Assembly (NCBI GenBank): GCA_002441045.1
Contig: DJWQ01000184.1
Span: forward strand, 1 to 13,401
DNA: 13,401 nucleotides
Direction of reading: 5' to 3'
Source of the DNA: Firmicutes bacterium UBA6226
GTDB lineage: Bacteria > Bacillota_A > Clostridia > Peptostreptococcales > Acidaminobacteraceae
Below the pieces are notes generated by a model, which saw nothing but the letters and a program-made list of their open reading frames with translations, was not told the origin of the DNA and made no database searches. Numbering within the stretch: the first letter of the stretch is position 1; every line of letters begins with the position of its first letter. The translations under genes were made by a program, and so were the position numbers. Positions 1 to 7,308 of the stretch are shown here, one piece after another.

Positions 1-106
1 CACCTTGACCTCTAACGACAACATCTGCATCCTTAGATAAATAGTCGATAACCTTACCTTTTCCCTCGTCGCCCCATTGAGCGCCTACAATGACAACTGT
101 TGACAT
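1..106 (-). CDS. purA: Adenylosuccinate synthetase, N-terminal 35 codons only
   Basis: Read on the minus strand, the frame begins [18 protein letters not shown] and runs off the left edge at about residue 35. [11 protein letters not shown] is the N-terminal GTP-binding loop of adenylosuccinate synthetase, which joins IMP and aspartate at the cost of GTP in the first committed step to AMP. The next residues (VVVRGQG) match the start of the conserved RxQGGNNAGH region. The ATG at 106-104 follows an AGAGGAG ribosome binding site at about 114-120 with seven bases of spacing. It has its own promoter (176-204) and a PurBox-like repeat upstream, so it is probably transcribed and regulated separately from the methyltransferase gene behind it. 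The gene is truncated only by the window edge. Confidence 0.95.
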   Translation of the reverse strand, partial: MSTVVIVGAQWGDEGKGKVIDYLSKDADVVVRGQG

Positions 107-175
107 AACAACACTCCTCTTCAATCTATATTTGACTTTGACTGTGCAAAGTTTAGTGCATTTTTGTCCATAGTC

Positions 176-204
176 ATAGTAACAGACTCCCTACAAGCTG
201 TCAA
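176..204 (-). promoter_or_regulatory. Sigma-A type promoter of purA
   Basis: On the minus strand a perfect TTGACA -35 box (204-199) and a TACTAT -10 box (181-176) are separated by exactly 17 bases. Transcription would start near 169, leaving a leader of about 60 bases before the purA ATG. No riboswitch fold was recognised in that leader. Confidence 0.8.
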
Positions 205-207
205 CAA

Positions 208-251
208 CACTCCGAATAATTTTAAAAACTTAATAATTATTATTCGTATTT
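208..251. promoter_or_regulatory. Candidate PurR operator (paired inverted PurBoxes)
   Basis: Two copies of a CCGAA/CGAATAAT-type element lie in inverted orientation just upstream of the purA -35 box. CACTCCGAATAAT (208-220) matches 10 of 13 positions of the Bacillus PurBox AWWWCCGAACWWT. The reverse complement of 239-251 (AAATACGAATAAT) matches 11 of 13. The eight-base core CGAATAAT is perfectly inverted, with 18 bases between arms; known PurR sites use 16-17. Both copies have T where the consensus has C, so this is an inference from pattern and position. The arm at 239-251 lies within the 3' end of the methyltransferase gene. No U-tract follows, so a terminator reading is poor. Confidence 0.4.
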
Positions 252-1405
252 GAAGGGAATTTGTCTTTTAAAAGCCTATCTATGGTAGGTTTTACGCCCC
301 AACTGCTTTTAAATGCAAGATAATCTGAATATGCGCTTTCGTTTGGTGCACCACTGCTGACAGCACGGATCAATATGTTTTTAGGTGTGTGAACCATATC
401 GATAAACTCAAGCATTTGCACCTCATAGCCTACAGATTCAAGCGCGAGCGTTCGAAGCGTATCGGTTACAATTGTTGCAAGCTTATCTTTCACCACACCA
501 TGCTTTAGTAGAGGCTGCATATCACGATTGGATAATTGCCCAAAGAGTTCATGCTGACAACATGGCACAGCAAAAATAACTTTAGCGTTCCAGTTCACTG
601 CTTTTGCAATAGCAGCATCTGTTGCAGTGTCACATGCATGTAAGGACACGACCATATCTACCTTTTCATTGTACTGATAGTCTTTGATGTCACCTATTTC
701 GAAACTCAACCCTTCATAATTCAAATCCTTAGCCACTTGATTACAGAAGTCGATAACCTCCTCTTTTAGGTCAAGTCCTATGATTTTTACATTCATTCCC
801 TTAACCTTGACAAGATAATAATAGAGGGCAAATGTTAAATACGCTTTACCACAACCAAAATCAATGATCGTTGGCGCTTCACCCAATGTTTCAATAACAT
901 CTGACACGAACTCTAAATATTTGTTAAGCTGTCTAAACTTATCGTATTTTTTCTTGTAGACCTTACCATTTTCATCCATAACGCCAAGGTGGATCATAAA
1001 ATCACAGGGCTCGTCCTCTGGAATTAAATAGTTCTTTTTTCTATTGTGCTCAACGGTGGTCAGTGCCCGCGTCGGTGCTGAAGGCATAACGATGCCTTCA
1101 CGTTTTTTATTAAATAAAATTTGATAATCACTGATTGTCGTAAACAGTTGCCCTTGCTTAAAATAAGTCTCTAGTAACTCATATAGTTTTTGCTTTGCAT
1201 CAAGCGCATCTAAATTTTCATGTAGCACTTTTTTATCGAAAACGAACTCAAACTGGTAAAGGAGTTCATCTTTAATTTTGACAGGCTTAATGTTAACTTT
1301 ATTAAAAGTTTTCTCAACCCCCTTTGCAACATTACTGAGTACGGCAAAAATCAATGTATTTATATCAAATTCTTTTGTCCAAATATCATATGTGACTTTA
1401 CGCAT
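230..1405 (-). CDS. SAM-dependent methyltransferase, METTL25/RRNAD1-like (Methyltransf_32 type)
   Basis: A 391-residue protein with a class I Rossmann methyltransferase domain in its second half. Motif I, the SAM-binding DFGCGKAY, is at about residues 182-189. An acidic strand end (IIGLDL) follows near 209, then the SLHACDTATD segment at 254-263 and a conserved VPCCQHEL at about 280-287. The combination of SLHACD with PCCxH is typical of the family that includes eukaryotic METTL25 and RRNAD1; the substrate of the bacterial members is not established. The N-terminal 100 residues are charged and not recognised. The frame could open at TTG 1411 or ATG 1408. ATG 1405 is preferred because it lies six bases after the AGTAGG ribosome binding site. 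The gene is divergent from the phospholipase-family gene and lies behind purA with a 123-base gap. It is probably soluble and cytoplasmic: no signal peptide or membrane segment is visible. Confidence 0.85.
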   Translation of the reverse strand: MRKVTYDIWTKEFDINTLIFAVLSNVAKGVEKTFNKVNIKPVKIKDELLYQFEFVFDKKVLHENLDALDAKQKLYELLETYFKQGQLFTTISDYQILFNKKREGIVMPSAPTRALTTVEHNRKKNYLIPEDEPCDFMIHLGVMDENGKVYKKKYDKFRQLNKYLEFVSDVIETLGEAPTIIDFGCGKAYLTFALYYYLVKVKGMNVKIIGLDLKEEVIDFCNQVAKDLNYEGLSFEIGDIKDYQYNEKVDMVVSLHACDTATDAAIAKAVNWNAKVIFAVPCCQHELFGQLSNRDMQPLLKHGVVKDKLATIVTDTLRTLALESVGYEVQMLEFIDMVHTPKNILIRAVSSGAPNESAYSDYLAFKSSWGVKPTIDRLLKDKFPSNTNNNY

Positions 1406-1443
1406 CATCAACCTACTTTCAAATTTCTTAAAACGGCAGTATT

Positions 1444-1472
1444 ATTTTATAGTTAATCATTAATTTAATCAA
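1444..1472 (-). promoter_or_regulatory. Probable promoter of the methyltransferase gene
   Basis: On the minus strand a TTGATT -35 box (1472-1467) and a TAAAAT -10 box (1449-1444) are spaced by 17 bases, about 40 bases upstream of the methyltransferase start. The region is AT-rich, so chance matches are possible. It lies only four bases from the oppositely directed promoter at 1477-1506. Confidence 0.45.
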
Positions 1473-1476
1473 GCAA

Positions 1477-1506
1477 TTGATTTGATTTGGGAACAGCATG
1501 TATAAT
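1477..1506 (+). promoter_or_regulatory. Promoter of the phospholipase-family/pepV operon
   Basis: A perfect TATAAT -10 box (1501-1506) is preceded by a TTGATT -35 box (1477-1482) with an 18-base spacer. It sits about 35 bases upstream of the ATG at 1542, which has an unusually complete ribosome binding site. Confidence 0.6.
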
Positions 1507-1541
1507 AGGGTTAGGTCTTAACTTTGAAACGAGGTGATCAA

Positions 1542-2387
1542 ATGCCTGATTTTTGGAGCCATCACTTAGCTGCTGATGCCGCACTAAAAACCATTCGAGA
1601 TAAAGGTCCAGTTTGGGATGATACATATGATAATTTGTATTATCTTGGTGCGCAAGGACCCGATTTCTTTTATTACATTAACAAGCTTCATTTCTTAACA
1701 AAAACCAACTACAAAGAAGTTGGTAATCTCATACACGATAAAAGAAGAAACACCCTTTTTGAAAATATTTTAAATCTATACAGTAAAACACAGGCACCAG
1801 AAGTGATGAGTTATCTTGCAGGCTTTATGACACATTATCTACTCGATGTTACCTGCCATCCTCTGATCTGCCAATTAGGTCCTGAGGAAGATACCCACAA
1901 ACGTGTAGAAATGGATTTTGATGCGCTCATCCTTAATAAATATTGGAAGTGCAATCCCAAACATCTAAACCCAAAGCAGTTCATATGCACAGACACACAA
2001 TTAAATACTGGATTTACACCTATATGGGAAAAACTACTTTGGTCAACCTATGCCGTTAAGGTACCAGTTGACTCAATGAAATCTGGCCATTATGAGATGA
2101 TACGCATCGAATCTTTACTCGTAAGCGGTTTTATTGATAGGCTGCCTTTTAAAAAACAGATTAGCAAATGGATTCATTATGATTTATCCACACTCACTCT
2201 ACCTGATGTCTCTGATCCAAAGCTTTCAACTGAAAGGCAATATGAAACATTTGAGAGTGCCTACATTAGTGGAATCAACTTAAGCTCTAAGGCGCTGATG
2301 GATCTTGAGAAACTCCGAAAACAAGAAATGAGCATTCCAGAATTTATGGCGAATTATATAAAATATGATTTTTTAGGGGAGGCATAA
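1542..2387 (+). CDS. Zinc-dependent phospholipase C family protein (cytoplasmic form)
   Basis: A 281-residue protein of the Zn-dependent phospholipase C superfamily (PF00882 type). Candidate zinc ligands seen in order are His7/His8 in WSHHLAAD, Asp41 in GAQGPDFFYY, His65, then His98, Asp102 and His106 in GFMTHYLLDVTCHP, and the His119-x3-Glu123 pair. The HxxxD and HxxxE spacing recalls the trinuclear zinc centre of clostridial alpha-toxin and B. cereus PLC. Unlike those secreted enzymes it has no signal peptide, so it is probably intracellular and its substrate is unknown. ATG 1542 was chosen over an in-frame TTG at 1524 because GAGGTGATC, a near-full match to the 16S tail, lies at 1531-1539, two bases before the ATG; the upstream TTG has no site. 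The stop codon is one base before pepV, so the two are co-transcribed. Confidence 0.85.
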   Translation: MPDFWSHHLAADAALKTIRDKGPVWDDTYDNLYYLGAQGPDFFYYINKLHFLTKTNYKEVGNLIHDKRRNTLFENILNLYSKTQAPEVMSYLAGFMTHYLLDVTCHPLICQLGPEEDTHKRVEMDFDALILNKYWKCNPKHLNPKQFICTDTQLNTGFTPIWEKLLWSTYAVKVPVDSMKSGHYEMIRIESLLVSGFIDRLPFKKQISKWIHYDLSTLTLPDVSDPKLSTERQYETFESAYISGINLSSKALMDLEKLRKQEMSIPEFMANYIKYDFLGEA

Positions 2388-2388
2388 C

Positions 2389-3774
2389 ATGTATTCTGAC
2401 AAACTGGTAGCATCCAAAAATGAAATGGTATCCGCACTACAAGAACTCATCCAAATCAAAAGCGTTAAAGAAGAGCCAAGTGGCGAAAGTCCTTTTGGAC
2501 TGGGTATTCAAAATGCACTTGATCATATCCTTAAACTTGGAGATGCGATGGGTTTTAAAACAAAGAATGTAGATAACTATGCTGGCTATATCGAGTTCGG
2601 CGAAGGTAAAGAATTACTTGGCATCTTGTGTCACCTTGACGTTGTGCCAGAAGGCGAGGATTGGACACATGCGCCTTATGGTGCTGAAATCGTCGATGGT
2701 AAAATGTATGGTCGTGGAACACTCGATAACAAAGGACCTGCAATTGCATCTCTTTACGCTATGAAAGCACTCAAGGATTCAGGGTTTAAACCAAATAAAA
2801 GAATCAGACTGATCTTAGGCACAAATGAAGAAAGCGGCAGCGCTTGTATGGCTTATTACCTAAAACATGAAGAAAAACCTACGGTTGCCTTTAGTCCTGA
2901 TGCAGACTTCCCGGTTATTCATGGTGAGATGGGCATCGTAGTTTTTGCACTAGAACGAGATTTCGTAGATGCTGATCCCGATGGTGGCATCGAAATTCTA
3001 TCATTAAAAGGTGGTAATGCACCGAATATGGTTCCAGATTACGCAGAAGCAAAATTACTGGAAACAAAACCGATACAAGATATTGTTAAAGCATTTAATC
3101 AAACGCGCGGTGCTAATATTGAGTATGTTAAGGAAGGTGAATTCACTTACCTTAAATCTCATGGTGTTTCGGCACATGGTTCCACGCCTGAAAAAGGGGT
3201 TAACGCTATTTCTCAATTAATCTGCCTCTTGGACTTAATTGATATTCAAATAGGAGATCAATCTAACTTTATCCGATTTATGGCAAGCCATATTGGTATG
3301 GAAACCGATGGCAAGTCCATGGGAGTGGGCTTTGATGATGCCTACAATCATCTCGTTTTAAACCTTGGAATGATTGATTTAGATCAAAGTCACGGAAAAG
3401 CAGTCATTAACATCCGTTACCCAATTACCATGAAAGAGCTCAAAATTAAAACCTCATTGGACAGTACAGTGAGAGGATCAGGAATTGATATTACTGGTTT
3501 TAGGGGTTCAGATCCTCTATTCTTCCCACCTTCACATCCACTGGTAAAGACTTTGATGGATGTTTATAGAGAAAAAACAGGGGATCTTGATGCGAAACCG
3601 ATTACCATAGGTGGTGGTACGTATGCGCGTGCCATTCCAAATGCGGTCGCATTTGGTGCTCTATTCCCTGGTGCTGATGATACAATGCACCAAAGAGATG
3701 AAGCCATTGTCCTTGATGACCTTTATAAAATGAGTGATATATTTGCACTTGCGATTCAACGCCTAGCTGAATAA
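2389..3774 (+). CDS. pepV: Dipeptidase PepV (M20 family metallopeptidase)
   Basis: This 461-residue protein matches the PepV/Xaa-His dipeptidase branch of the M20 di-zinc peptidases, which release amino acids from dipeptides in the cytoplasm. All active-site elements are visible: CHLDVVP with zinc ligand His82 and Asp84; the bridging Asp113 in GTLDNKGP; catalytic Glu147 and ligand Glu148 in GTNEESG; Asp171/Asp173 in SPDADFP; and the C-terminal His434 in TMHQRDE. The lid domain lies between about 185 and 350. Length agrees with the family (about 460-470). The GGGGAGG ribosome binding site lies inside the last codons of the phospholipase-family gene and the ATG follows that gene's stop by one base, so translation is probably coupled. 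A strong hairpin terminator lies 35 bases downstream. Confidence 0.95.
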   Translation: MYSDKLVASKNEMVSALQELIQIKSVKEEPSGESPFGLGIQNALDHILKLGDAMGFKTKNVDNYAGYIEFGEGKELLGILCHLDVVPEGEDWTHAPYGAEIVDGKMYGRGTLDNKGPAIASLYAMKALKDSGFKPNKRIRLILGTNEESGSACMAYYLKHEEKPTVAFSPDADFPVIHGEMGIVVFALERDFVDADPDGGIEILSLKGGNAPNMVPDYAEAKLLETKPIQDIVKAFNQTRGANIEYVKEGEFTYLKSHGVSAHGSTPEKGVNAISQLICLLDLIDIQIGDQSNFIRFMASHIGMETDGKSMGVGFDDAYNHLVLNLGMIDLDQSHGKAVINIRYPITMKELKIKTSLDSTVRGSGIDITGFRGSDPLFFPPSHPLVKTLMDVYREKTGDLDAKPITIGGGTYARAIPNAVAFGALFPGADDTMHQRDEAIVLDDLYKMSDIFALAIQRLAE

Positions 3775-3808
3775 CACACTGTTAGATCTAATCGTTACAA
3801 ACTAAAAT

Positions 3809-3851
3809 AAGGCGCTTTTCAAGCTATACGTTCTAGCCTGAAAAGCGCCTT
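3809..3851. terminator. Bidirectional hairpin terminator between pepV and galU
   Basis: Thirteen-base perfect arms (3809-3821, core GGCGCTTTTCA, and 3839-3851) enclose a further GCTA/TAGC stem and a seven-base loop. The minus-strand exit reads TTATTTTAG, a fair U-tract for galU. The plus-strand exit (TTCATTACTT) is poorer, but the stem is strong enough to serve pepV too. Confidence 0.85.
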
Positions 3852-3940
3852 CATTACTTCATTGGAAAAAGATACCTATTAGTGACACAATAACCGAATT
3901 AATAAAAACACCTCATTAAGCGGTCGATAATAAATACTCA

Positions 3941-4801
3941 CTAAAAAAGATTCTTTAAATATGCCTTAAAGTCATCAGAGAGTTCTTCATTTCTAAGCGC
4001 ATACTCAACCGTAGCGATAAGGTAACCTAGCTTGTCACCGGTATCATATCGTTTGCCTTCAAACTCATAGGCATATATTTCTTTTTGCTCATTGAGCATT
4101 TTAAGTGCATCGGTTAACTGTATTTCATTCCCTTTACCTGGTTTGGTCTGTTCAATCATATCGAAAATATCGGGTGTAAGAATATATCGACCCATAATTG
4201 CAATATTAGATGGCGCTTCTTCGATGGACGGCTTTTCTACCAAATCCTTCACTTCAAAAAGACGCTCTCCAACCTTTATACCATCGACGATACCGTATTT
4301 ATTGACTTGGCTCTCATCCACGGATTGTACACCGATAATGGTACTCTCATATTGATCATACATCTCAGCCAATTGCTTGATACACGGTGTTGATGAGTAG
4401 ACCAAATCATCACCTAGCAAGAGTGCAAAAGGTTCATCACCAACAAAGGTTTTGGCACAAAGAACTGCATGTCCCAGGCCCCTAGCGTCCTTTTGTCTTA
4501 CATAATGTATGTTTGCCATATTTGAAATGCGTTCTGTTAAATCATATAATTCTTCTTTACCATTTTCTTTTAAGAAAAGTTCCAATTCTGGAGATCGGTC
4601 AAAGTAATTTGCTATTTCTTCTTTGTTACGTCCGATGATAATTAAAATGTCTTCAATACCTGCTTCAATTAGCTCCTCTACATTGTAGTGGATTGCAGGA
4701 CGATCAACTATGGTTAACATTTCTTTTGGCGTCGATTTTGTCGCCGGTAAAAATCTCGTTCCGAATCCAGCTGCCGGTATGACGGCCTTTTTTACTTTCA
4801 T
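3941..4801 (-). CDS. galU: UTP--glucose-1-phosphate uridylyltransferase
   Basis: A 286-residue nucleotidyltransferase that makes UDP-glucose from UTP and glucose-1-phosphate, feeding glycolipid, teichoic acid and polysaccharide synthesis. The signature GFGTRFLPATKSTPKEM is at residues 12-28, the metal-binding GDD at 130-132, and a VEKP substrate-binding segment lies near residue 192. Length is close to the usual 290-300. The ATG at 4801 was chosen over in-frame upstream codons because GGGAGGAG precedes it by about six bases and the protein then starts MKVKKAVIPAAG as in the family. Its ATG overlaps the TGA of the helicase gene (ATGA, four bases), so galU is in the same transcript and probably translationally coupled. 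That places a housekeeping sugar enzyme under whatever controls the helicase, unless an internal promoter exists; none was seen. Confidence 0.95.
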   Translation of the reverse strand: MKVKKAVIPAAGFGTRFLPATKSTPKEMLTIVDRPAIHYNVEELIEAGIEDILIIIGRNKEEIANYFDRSPELELFLKENGKEELYDLTERISNMANIHYVRQKDARGLGHAVLCAKTFVGDEPFALLLGDDLVYSSTPCIKQLAEMYDQYESTIIGVQSVDESQVNKYGIVDGIKVGERLFEVKDLVEKPSIEEAPSNIAIMGRYILTPDIFDMIEQTKPGKGNEIQLTDALKMLNEQKEIYAYEFEGKRYDTGDKLGYLIATVEYALRNEELSDDFKAYLKNLF

Positions 4802-7185
4802 CTGTGCTCCTCCCAAAAATCGTCAAGTTGTCGCTTAAGAGTGTCAAGATTGGTTGTTTCTTTACCCCATCTTGGCGGTAAAATTCTTTGATAAGTGAGC
4901 GATTGAAATCTTTGATCGATTAAAATGATCACACCGGTATCCGTTTCCCCTCTAATGACCCGTCCGGCACTTTGCATGACTTTTCCTATCCCCGGAAACT
5001 GATAAGCAAATTCATAGCCTGCATCCATTTCATAATCAAAGAAATTTTTGATTAAGTCATTCTCAAAACTAATCATTGGTAGACCCACGCCTACGACAAT
5101 TACGCCTATTAGTCGATCTCCCTTTAAGTCGATTCCCTCAGCAAAATGACCACCCAAGACGGCAAATCCAATTAATGATTTATCACTCAGTGTTATGGCA
5201 TCTGCATCAAAGGTCTGGAGAAAATCCTCTTTGTCTGATTCTGACAAATCTCTGCTCTGTATAATTATATCATACTTATCCTTATATAGACTTTCAAATA
5301 ACTCCGTCACCTGTCTCAAATAAACATATGAAGGGAAAAACACTAAATAATTGCCCTTTTTAGCGGACGCCATCGTGTCTATATATTGACACAAACTCAT
5401 AACAGATGCTTCGCGATCCTTGTACTTAACCGAAACATCTGTAGCAAATAATAGCTTTCGCTTTTCTGTATCAAATGGCGAAGGTAATGAAAGTGCATCT
5501 GGCTCTAAATCACCTGTTAGTAGTGTTGAATAATATGCAAGTGGGGTTAATGTTGCAGAGAAAAATACTGTGGCAACCGAGTTATCAATAAATCGCTTTA
5601 ACTGAGAGGCGGGATTGATATTAAAAAGCTTATACTTTGTTGTACTCTTATCCCCATCAGTGATATAGAACAAATAGCCAGAATCATACAATTCACTGAT
5701 TCTCATATAGCTGATTATTTCAAAATAAAGATCCAGCACATCTTGATAAAAGGGTGCAAGATGATTTTCAGAAAGCCACTTTTCAATTGTGCCAGAACGT
5801 CTTTTTAACTGCTCATAAATATCTTGTTTTTCATCTGCACTGATGTAAAGTCCTCTATCGTCACAAGATTTTCTAACCTCTAATAATGCTTTATTAATGC
5901 CCTCTATCGCCTTAGATAAGCCTTTGTCCACTTGTCCTAACTGTTTTTTTACACTTAAAAACTTTTCTTTGTGTAACTCAGCTGAATACATTGTTCTAGC
6001 CCGATCCACAAGATTGTGTGCTTCATCGACTAGAAAAACATACTTTTCTGTTGGAAACTCAAAAAAACGTCTCAAATAAACCCTTGGATCAAATGCGTAG
6101 TTATAGTCACAGATGATTAAATCTGAAAATAAGGCTACGTCTAACGAAAACTCATATGGGCAGACTTTATGCTTTTGTGCATAATAAATGACGGTATCCT
6201 TATCAAAGGTCCTCTCATTGCTAACAATATCCCAAAGTGCATCTAAGCTTCTGTCAAAATAACCATCTGCATAGGGGCATTTTTCAGGATAACAGGTTAC
6301 CTCTTCATTTAAACAAATCTTATCTTTAGCCGTTAAGGTTAACGACTTTAATTTTAATGTTTTTTCTGAGTCCTCGTAAAGTCTGTTTACCGCTTCTTCA
6401 GCGACAACCTTGGTAATCGTCTTTGCAGATAGATAAAATATCCGGTCGACAAGACCCTGAGACATCGCCTTTAAACTTGGAAAAAGGGTTGACATCGTCT
6501 TACCAATTCCAGTGGGTGCTTCTGCGAATAATGTGCCGCCAGTTTTTATTTTATTATAGATAGAAACTGCTAATTTTCTCTGACCTGGACGATAATTTGC
6601 AAATGGAAATACAATGCTTTCCAAACTCGTATTGCGTTCGTGACGCCATCTATTCTTTAAGAACAGCCATTTTTTATATCGATCTACCGTTGTCATAAAA
6701 AAAGCTTCTAATTCGTCAACGGTATAAACCTTACGAAGACGTTTCACCTCATTGCTCTCAAAATTGGCATAGGTCAATTGGATGGTCATCTGATCCAGAT
6801 TTTTATCTCTTCCATAGATCGCGCCATAAATTTTCGCTTGTGCCCAGTGTACAGGAAAGGTATCTATCTCAATCGACTCTAAAAAAATCGATGTCCCCTT
6901 TATTTCATCAATCGTCGTTTCACCCTCTATTTCAATTATACCATCGGCTCTTCCAGATACGAGCAAAACTGCTTGAGTCCCTTCTTCCCATACTTCAATT
7001 TGCTTAGATAGTGTCACTTCAGATCGATAGGCAATGCCTTGGGATTTCTGAATTTTTTGATGCAGTTTAATGCCATCTTGTAATTTTGACTTTCCTTGAA
7101 ATCTAAGGTCTAATGAGCCTGATCGATAGACAAACTCTACAAGTTCACGCACTGAAATTTGAAAAGCAGTACTGGAATCTGACAT
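4798..7185 (-). CDS. Fused PD-(D/E)XK nuclease and XPD/DinG-like iron-sulfur DNA helicase
   Basis: A 795-residue, apparently complete two-part repair enzyme. The N-terminal 130 residues carry the RecB/Cas4-type nuclease set: His42 (IKLHQKI), Asp81 (GRADG), Glu94-x-Lys96 (DEIKG) and Gln116-x3-Tyr120 (QAKIY). A superfamily 2 helicase of the Rad3/XPD/DinG type follows: Walker A APTGIGKT at 223-230, four cysteines suited to a 4Fe-4S cluster (291, 298, 303, 342), DEAH at 387-390, the SAT motif at 543-545, a GGHFAEGIDL segment near 678 and motif VI QSAGRVIR at 738-745. Family members unwind DNA 5' to 3'; the nuclease would make this an unwinding-and-cutting enzyme. Specific substrates are not known. 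The start ATG has AGGAG six bases upstream. A LexA box at 7210-7223 suggests SOS control. It overlaps galU by four bases. Confidence 0.9.
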   Translation of the reverse strand: MSDSSTAFQISVRELVEFVYRSGSLDLRFQGKSKLQDGIKLHQKIQKSQGIAYRSEVTLSKQIEVWEEGTQAVLLVSGRADGIIEIEGETTIDEIKGTSIFLESIEIDTFPVHWAQAKIYGAIYGRDKNLDQMTIQLTYANFESNEVKRLRKVYTVDELEAFFMTTVDRYKKWLFLKNRWRHERNTSLESIVFPFANYRPGQRKLAVSIYNKIKTGGTLFAEAPTGIGKTMSTLFPSLKAMSQGLVDRIFYLSAKTITKVVAEEAVNRLYEDSEKTLKLKSLTLTAKDKICLNEEVTCYPEKCPYADGYFDRSLDALWDIVSNERTFDKDTVIYYAQKHKVCPYEFSLDVALFSDLIICDYNYAFDPRVYLRRFFEFPTEKYVFLVDEAHNLVDRARTMYSAELHKEKFLSVKKQLGQVDKGLSKAIEGINKALLEVRKSCDDRGLYISADEKQDIYEQLKRRSGTIEKWLSENHLAPFYQDVLDLYFEIISYMRISELYDSGYLFYITDGDKSTTKYKLFNINPASQLKRFIDNSVATVFFSATLTPLAYYSTLLTGDLEPDALSLPSPFDTEKRKLLFATDVSVKYKDREASVMSLCQYIDTMASAKKGNYLVFFPSYVYLRQVTELFESLYKDKYDIIIQSRDLSESDKEDFLQTFDADAITLSDKSLIGFAVLGGHFAEGIDLKGDRLIGVIVVGVGLPMISFENDLIKNFFDYEMDAGYEFAYQFPGIGKVMQSAGRVIRGETDTGVIILIDQRFQSLTYQRILPPRWGKETTNLDTLKRQLDDFWEEHR

Positions 7186-7209
7186 GATATCTCCTAATTT
7201 GGCAACAAT

Positions 7210-7223
7210 TGAACGTATGTTCG
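7210..7223. promoter_or_regulatory. LexA (DinR/Cheo) box upstream of the nuclease-helicase
   Basis: TGAACGTATGTTCG contains a perfect GAAC-N4-GTTC core and matches 13 of the 14 positions of CGAACNNNNGTTCG (nine of ten fixed bases), the Gram-positive LexA operator. It ends 25 bases before the helicase ATG, where it could block a promoter or early elongation. No convincing -35/-10 pair was seen: a TTGTTA at 7241-7236 lacks a good -10 partner, and a TAAAAT at 7237-7232 lacks a -35. No other exact GAAC-N4-GTTC was noticed in the window. Confidence 0.75.
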
Positions 7224-7238
7224 ACTTCTTTATTTTAA

Positions 7239-7274
7239 CAAAAAAACAGAAAAAGAGCCAGTAAAAGCTCTTTT
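7239..7274 (-). terminator. Rho-independent terminator of the lytic transglycosylase gene
   Basis: An eight-base perfect stem (AAAAGAGC at 7251-7258 with GCTCTTTT at 7267-7274) and an eight-base loop are followed on the minus strand by TCTGTTTTTTTG, a good U-tract. It lies about 35 bases after the stop codon and separates this gene from the SOS-type helicase unit. Confidence 0.8.
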
Positions 7275-7308
7275 AACTCTATTTCTAAGTTTGGTTGTCA
7301 TGCTAATG

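Noticed and set aside
213..246. CGAATAAT inverted repeat as a terminator of the methyltransferase gene
   Set aside because: The stem is short and AT-rich, the loop is 18 bases, and no U-tract follows on the minus strand.
1542..2387. Reading the phospholipase-family gene as a secreted toxin
   Set aside because: There is no signal peptide, no C-terminal C2-like membrane-binding domain, and the gene is coupled to a cytoplasmic dipeptidase.
3879..3944. TTAGTGA/TCACTAA seven-base inverted repeat after galU
   Set aside because: The arms are about 50 bases apart and short; this is within chance for AT-rich DNA.
4092..4355. An 87-codon plus-strand frame
   Set aside because: It lies opposite conserved galU codons and has no supporting features.
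6800..7185. Nuclease part taken as a CRISPR-associated Cas4
   Set aside because: It is fused to a helicase, lacks the Cas4 cysteine cluster, and no cas genes or repeat arrays are in the window.
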